This document shows, piece by piece, positions 32,927 to 36,825 of a stretch of 36,825 bases of DNA (within the stretch, counting starts at the first letter, position 1; each line of letters opens with the position of its first letter). Both the position numbers and the translations under genes were made by a program. The DNA is taken from positions 777 to 37,601 of the forward strand of contig PLJN01000092.1 in assembly GCA_003140235.1 (NCBI GenBank), read 5' to 3'. This stretch comes from Acidobacteriaceae bacterium (lineage in GTDB: Bacteria; Acidobacteriota; Terriglobia; Terriglobales; Acidobacteriaceae). A model generated the notes under the pieces. The model saw only the letters and a list, made by a program, of their open reading frames with translations. It was not told the origin of the DNA and did not search any database.

Positions 32927-35900
32927 ATGATGAATCGTGTCGCTCTCGGACATCCCGACCACGACTCGTGTGGCACTGGCTTCATCACGCGGCTCGGCAA
33001 GCTCGCCACACATGAAGTGATTGATCGCAATGGCCTGCGTCCTTTGCGCTACCAAAGGACTTCCGATGGCTGGCTCGTAGCCGGATCAGAAGCCGGCATT
33101 GCGGACTTCAGCCGAAGAGAAATTGTGGAGCGCCAGCGTCTGGGACCGGGAGAGATGTTGATGGTAGAACTCGCATCCGGCCAGGTCTATCGCAACGGAG
33201 AGCTGCTGCGATCAATCGCCGGTCAAAAAATACGAGGACCGCGCTCGGCGGTGCTCCCCTTGCGCCCGGCCACTGCCGAAACCACCCGCACAGTGGCTCA
33301 CCCGAAGCAGCTTGCGGCTGCGGTTGGCTGGAGTGAAGACCAGCTTCGCCTGTTGTTGCAACCGTTGGCAGAAGGCGGAGAGCCGATCTGGAGCATGGGC
33401 GACGATACGCCGCCGGCGTTCATGTCCAAATTCCGCCGCACGTTGTGGGACTACTGCAAGCAGCGTTTTGCGCAGGTGACAAACCCTGCAATCGATCCAT
33501 TGCGCGAATCGCATGTAATGTCGCTGCGTACGCGTATCGGGCCAGAGTTCATAAGCGACTCGCCTGTATTCAGCGGATCGCAATTACTGTTCCTGCGGGG
33601 ATGCTTCGCGCCTTGCCGCGTGACCGACGTGACGTTTCCTGTCGTTGAAGGAATCCGCGGTGCCCGCGAGGCGCTGGAGCGCATTCGCAGCGAGGTCCGG
33701 AGCCAGAAGTTGATTGTTTTAAGCGACCGCGGCACAAACCAGGAGCGCGCTGCGTTGCCGATCTTGCTGGCAGCGTCCGCGGTGTGGCGCACTATGGTGG
33801 AAGCCGACAAATTCAATGTGCCGTTGGTTGTGGAAATAGCACAGGTCGTGGACACTCACCACGTTGCGCTGTTGATCTCTGTGGGAGCCACAGGTGTGTG
33901 TCCGTTTCTGGCCATGCAACTGGCGGAAGAGACATGCCTCAAAGGCGCGGAAAACCTTAACAAGGGGATCAACGCGGGATTACGAAAAGTTCTCTCACGC
34001 ATGGGCATTTCCACCCTCGCCAGCTATCGCAACAGCCAATTATTTGAAACTGTTGGTCTGGATCGCGCGCTTTGTGAAGAGTTCTTCGAAAGTGCCACGT
34101 CCGTGGCAGAAGAAAAGTCGCTCGACGAGATTCTTGACGACTATCTGCAAAATCATCAAGCGGCTTTCACTGCTGAGTCGGTGCCGCTCAAGGACCTGGG
34201 GCTGTATCGTTTTCGCAAAGGGGGCGAGCGTCACGGGACTTCCCCTGAGCTGATGCGGAAGATGCAGGCCCACGTGAAGGCACATAGTTTGGCGAGCTAT
34301 CAGGAAATCGAAGACCTGGGACAAAAGCGCGAGCCGCTGGCAATTCGAGACATGCTCGAATTGTTACCAACAGAGCCAGTCGATCTCGACACAGTCGAAA
34401 GCGAAGCCGCGATTCTTCGGCGATTCAGCACGCAGGCCATGTCCCTGGGGGCGATCAGTCCGGAAGCGCACCGCACGCTGGCGCAGGCCATGAATTCGCT
34501 GGGTGCGCGCAGCAATACCGGCGAAGGCGGCGAAGATCCCGACCTGTACGCGATGGACCCGCAGTCCTGCAACAAGATCAAGCAGGTCGCGTCCGCCCGG
34601 TTTGGAGTTACCACGGAATACCTGGTGCATGCCCAGGAAATCGAAATCAAGATTGCGCAGGGATCTAAGCCCGGTGAAGGCGGACAACTCCCCGCGACCA
34701 AGGTGAGCCCGTACATTGCACGCTTGCGTCATGCCGTTCCCGGAATGGCGCTGATCTCGCCACCGCCGCACCACGATATCTACAGCATCGAGGACCTGGG
34801 ACAACTGATCCACGATTTGCGCGAAGTGAATCCCAAGGCGCGCATTGGCGTGAAGCTGGTGGCGGGTGCCGGAGTGGGGATCATCGCGGCGGGCGTAGCC
34901 AAGGCTGGCGCGGACGTGATCACTATCAGCGGGCATGACGGCGGTACGGGCGCTTCTCCGCTGAGTTCCATCAAGAATACCGGACTGCCGTGGGAGTTCG
35001 GTCTGCGCGATGCACATCGTACGCTGACGCAATGCGGATTGCGTGGACGCGTACGCTTGCGCGTGGACGGCGGCTTGAAGTTCGCGCGCGACATTTTGGT
35101 TGCGGCCCTTCTTGGTGCGGACGAATTCGGGTTTGGCACCGCAGCGTTGCTGGCAATGGGCTGCGTCATGGCGCGGCAATGTCATCTGAACACTTGCCCG
35201 GTTGGGATTGCCACTCAAGATGAAACATTGCGTATGCGCTTTACCGGCAAGCCGGAGATGGTGATCGCCTACTTCCGGGGCGTTGCGTCCGAAGTGCGGG
35301 CGTGGCTCTCCCGCGCCGGTGCGCGCAGCATCGATGAAATTGTTGGCCACGCGGAGTACCTCAAAGCATCCGGCGCAGACCAGCCGTGGGTAAGGGAACT
35401 GCTGGATCCTATCCCAGCTGTCGAACAGACGCCGCGGCCCGCGCGCCATCGCAACGCATTGGCCAAAGAGATATTGCATACAGCCAAGACCAATCGCTTT
35501 GGCACTTTTCGCATCACGAACCAGGACCGCAGCATCGGTGCTGGTTTGAGTGGTGAGATGTTTCGGTGTCTGACCAAGAACAAGTCGGCAGATCTCATGC
35601 TTGAAGGCGTTGCCGGACAGAGCTTCGGTGCCTTTCTCGTCCCTGGAATCAGCTTGCACCTGTTGGGCGAGGCCAACGACTACGTAGGCAAAGGCCTGAG
35701 CGGAGGCGTCATCGCGATCAGCGCCGGCGCGAAAGCTTCGCTTCGTGGGGACGTGGTGGCGGGCAACACTGTTCTGTATGGCGCGACCTCGGGCGAGCTT
35801 TACATGGCTGGTGCCGCCGGAGAACGCTTTGCTGTACGCAACAGCGGCGCTTTTGCCGTGGTGGAAGGCGTAGGCGACCACGGGTGCGAATACATGACCG

Positions 35901-36331
35901 GAGGAGTCGCCGTGATTCTGGGGCCTGCGGGAATCAACCTGGGATCAGGAATGACCGGCGGGCTTTTGTATATGCTGACCAATCAGTTCGCTGACAGTAT
36001 CTGCAACCTTAACTTCGTGCAGGCCGCCGCTTGCACTGGTGACGAAGAATCGCACCTGCGTTTGGCCCTGGCCCGGCACTTGGAGTTAACAGGAAGCCCC
36101 CGGGCGGAAGCGTTGCTCGATTCGTACCGCGGGCTTTCGTTCACGCGAGTACAGCCCGTGCAACTGCCATGTCCTGTGTCTCAAACCTGGGCGCCGATTC
36201 TGGAACGTCTCAAGCGGTTTGGCGAAAGCGAGACTATCCGTTCAAGAGTCTTCGAATCGCCCGTGCTCGCCAGTCTGACGATGCGATCGAATCAGCCGCG
36301 CAACCGGCCACAACGCTTGCGCGAGTACTGA
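32927..36331 (+). CDS. gltB: Glutamate synthase large subunit with internal deletion in the glutaminase domain
   Basis: A 1,134-residue GltB-type protein; full-length bacterial subunits have about 1,480-1,530. Normal GltB turns 2-oxoglutarate and glutamine into two glutamates. The N-terminus keeps the class II amidotransferase start HDSCGTGFITRLGKLATHEV with nucleophile Cys15, but then jumps at about residue 31 (base 33020) to IDRNGLRPLRY, which normally lies some 330-350 residues later. The intervening core, with its HRG and NGEIN-type substrate residues, is absent. Everything after is intact: central domain (about 120-400), FMN/synthase domain (SLGAISPEAHRTLAQAMNSLG, SGHDGGTGASP), the 3Fe-4S cysteines Cys746, Cys752 and Cys757, and the GXGXG domain. 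ATG 32927 or 32930 could be the start. No gltD lies in the window. The product may use ammonia, need another glutaminase, or be a broken gene; an assembly error is possible. Confidence 0.9.
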   Translation: MMNRVALGHPDHDSCGTGFITRLGKLATHEVIDRNGLRPLRYQRTSDGWLVAGSEAGIADFSRREIVERQRLGPGEMLMVELASGQVYRNGELLRSIAGQKIRGPRSAVLPLRPATAETTRTVAHPKQLAAAVGWSEDQLRLLLQPLAEGGEPIWSMGDDTPPAFMSKFRRTLWDYCKQRFAQVTNPAIDPLRESHVMSLRTRIGPEFISDSPVFSGSQLLFLRGCFAPCRVTDVTFPVVEGIRGAREALERIRSEVRSQKLIVLSDRGTNQERAALPILLAASAVWRTMVEADKFNVPLVVEIAQVVDTHHVALLISVGATGVCPFLAMQLAEETCLKGAENLNKGINAGLRKVLSRMGISTLASYRNSQLFETVGLDRALCEEFFESATSVAEEKSLDEILDDYLQNHQAAFTAESVPLKDLGLYRFRKGGERHGTSPELMRKMQAHVKAHSLASYQEIEDLGQKREPLAIRDMLELLPTEPVDLDTVESEAAILRRFSTQAMSLGAISPEAHRTLAQAMNSLGARSNTGEGGEDPDLYAMDPQSCNKIKQVASARFGVTTEYLVHAQEIEIKIAQGSKPGEGGQLPATKVSPYIARLRHAVPGMALISPPPHHDIYSIEDLGQLIHDLREVNPKARIGVKLVAGAGVGIIAAGVAKAGADVITISGHDGGTGASPLSSIKNTGLPWEFGLRDAHRTLTQCGLRGRVRLRVDGGLKFARDILVAALLGADEFGFGTAALLAMGCVMARQCHLNTCPVGIATQDETLRMRFTGKPEMVIAYFRGVASEVRAWLSRAGARSIDEIVGHAEYLKASGADQPWVRELLDPIPAVEQTPRPARHRNALAKEILHTAKTNRFGTFRITNQDRSIGAGLSGEMFRCLTKNKSADLMLEGVAGQSFGAFLVPGISLHLLGEANDYVGKGLSGGVIAISAGAKASLRGDVVAGNTVLYGATSGELYMAGAAGERFAVRNSGAFAVVEGVGDHGCEYMTGGVAVILGPAGINLGSGMTGGLLYMLTNQFADSICNLNFVQAAACTGDEESHLRLALARHLELTGSPRAEALLDSYRGLSFTRVQPVQLPCPVSQTWAPILERLKRFGESETIRSRVFESPVLASLTMRSNQPRNRPQRLREY

Positions 36332-36416
36332 GAGCGCTCAGGGAAGCAGAGAATCTCGGTACAAAGCCGGCGTTACCTGCGCCAAACACCGCCAATCCAG
36401 ATTTTCCGCCCGCGCG

Positions 36417-36433
36417 ATACAGTTCTGCTGTAT
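36417..36433. promoter_or_regulatory. Dyad before the nitrilase-family gene
   Basis: ATACAG (36417-36422) and CTGTAT (36428-36433) form a perfect inverted repeat around five bases, and TATATT (36431-36436) beside it may be a -10 element 28 bases before the ATG. No matching -35 box is clear. It is not a LexA box, which has the opposite half-site order. Candidate operator only. Confidence 0.35.
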
Positions 36434-36464
36434 ATTGGCGCAACTTTGTTCCTGTGAGGTGTAA

Positions 36465-36825
36465 ATGCCCAGAATTGTTCGCTGCGGCCTCATCCAGGCC
36501 AGCAACGCGCGGAGCGCAACCGAACCTTTGGAAAAGGTCAAAGAGGCAATGATCGAGAAGCACCTGAAGCTGATTGATCAGGCGGCCAAAAAAAAAGCCC
36601 AGGTGCTTTGCCTGCAAGAGTTGTTTTACGGCCCGTATTTTTGCGCCGAGCAGAGCACACGCTGGTACGCTCTTACCGAGCCGGTGCCCGACGGTCCCAC
36701 CACCAAACTGATGCAGAAACTGGCCGCCAAACATCGTATGGTGATCGTGATCCCGGTTTACGAGAAAGAAATGACCGGGCTTTACTACAACACGGCCGCA
36801 GTCATCGACGCGGACGGGAAATATC
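36465..36825 (+). CDS. Carbon-nitrogen hydrolase, nitrilase superfamily (3' end beyond window)
   Basis: The frame is open from ATG 36465 to the right edge, 120 codons, with GAGGT five bases upstream. The start MPRIVRCGLIQASNARSA and the segment AQVLCLQELFYGPYFC, with the catalytic Glu52, match the N-carbamoyl-beta-alanine/N-carbamoylputrescine amidohydrolase branch of the nitrilase superfamily; AKHRMVIVIPVYEKE and YYNTAAVIDADGKY follow as expected. The catalytic Lys and Cys lie beyond the window. Such enzymes hydrolyse carbamoyl amides in pyrimidine or polyamine breakdown. It is 133 bases after gltB on the same strand and probably has its own promoter. Confidence 0.87.
   Translation, partial: MPRIVRCGLIQASNARSATEPLEKVKEAMIEKHLKLIDQAAKKKAQVLCLQELFYGPYFCAEQSTRWYALTEPVPDGPTTKLMQKLAAKHRMVIVIPVYEKEMTGLYYNTAAVIDADGKY

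Noticed and set aside
34364-35881. 505-codon open frame on the minus strand opposite gltB
   Set aside because: Antisense to the conserved FMN and GXGXG regions of gltB; no domain, signal or ribosome site supports it.
36417-36433. LexA (SOS) box before the nitrilase-family gene
   Set aside because: Half-sites are ACAG then CTGT with five bases between; SOS boxes of the CTGT-N8-ACAG form have the opposite order.
1-36825. tRNA, rRNA, CRISPR arrays, insertion sequences or prophage genes
   Set aside because: No cloverleaf, spaced direct-repeat series, transposase, integrase or phage structural motif was seen by eye; small or divergent RNAs could still be missed.

Overview
The window looks like a chromosomal segment of an Acidobacteriota bacterium (Terriglobia/Koribacter-like). 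This is an inference from gene content: tandem 'VWFA-related acidobacterial' secreted proteins, a very large CSLREA/beta-helix/DUF11-type surface protein, pilin-like proteins of the acidobacterial kind, moderately high GC, and dispersed palindromic intergenic repeats. It carries mostly core genes. I saw no rRNA, tRNA, CRISPR array, transposase or phage gene.

Left part, minus strand (1-7470): a giant surface/secreted protein running off the left edge, a 436-base gap with two adjacent operator-like dyads, an aldo/keto reductase, the remnant of a GNAT acetyltransferase, and two tandemly duplicated genes that fuse a zinc ribbon, DUF4190-type membrane segments and a type IV pilin-like ectodomain. 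Then on the plus strand come rpsO and pnp, separated by a long imperfect hairpin like the processed rpsO-pnp leader of enterobacteria. A terminator, a perfect 37-base palindrome, an EamA exporter, a TauE/SafE + DUF1634 pair and a pteridine-reductase-like SDR follow.

Middle (13.4-25.0 kb): a stand-alone response regulator, a YncE-like beta-propeller lipoprotein translationally coupled to DAHP synthase (aroF), leuS, a long inverted repeat of the CCTCTGTG type, a membrane protein of unknown function, guaA, a DinB-family protein, a second SDR, a toxin-antitoxin-like pair (long atypical antitoxin plus PIN toxin) with its own promoter/operator, and a LacD-type tagatose-bisphosphate aldolase.

Right part (25.1-36.8 kb): a tightly packed minus-strand cell-wall cluster (DUF1015, N-acetylmuramoyl-L-alanine amidase, GerMN protein, murI, rph). 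Facing it are two overlapping tandem VWA-domain proteins, a LysR regulator, and a glutamate synthase large subunit (gltB) that seems to have lost most of its glutaminase domain by an in-frame internal deletion. The window ends inside a nitrilase-superfamily amidohydrolase. The observations most worth checking are the gltB deletion, the zinc-ribbon/pilin fusions, the palindromic in-frame insertion in the giant protein, and the noncanonical PIN-toxin partner.
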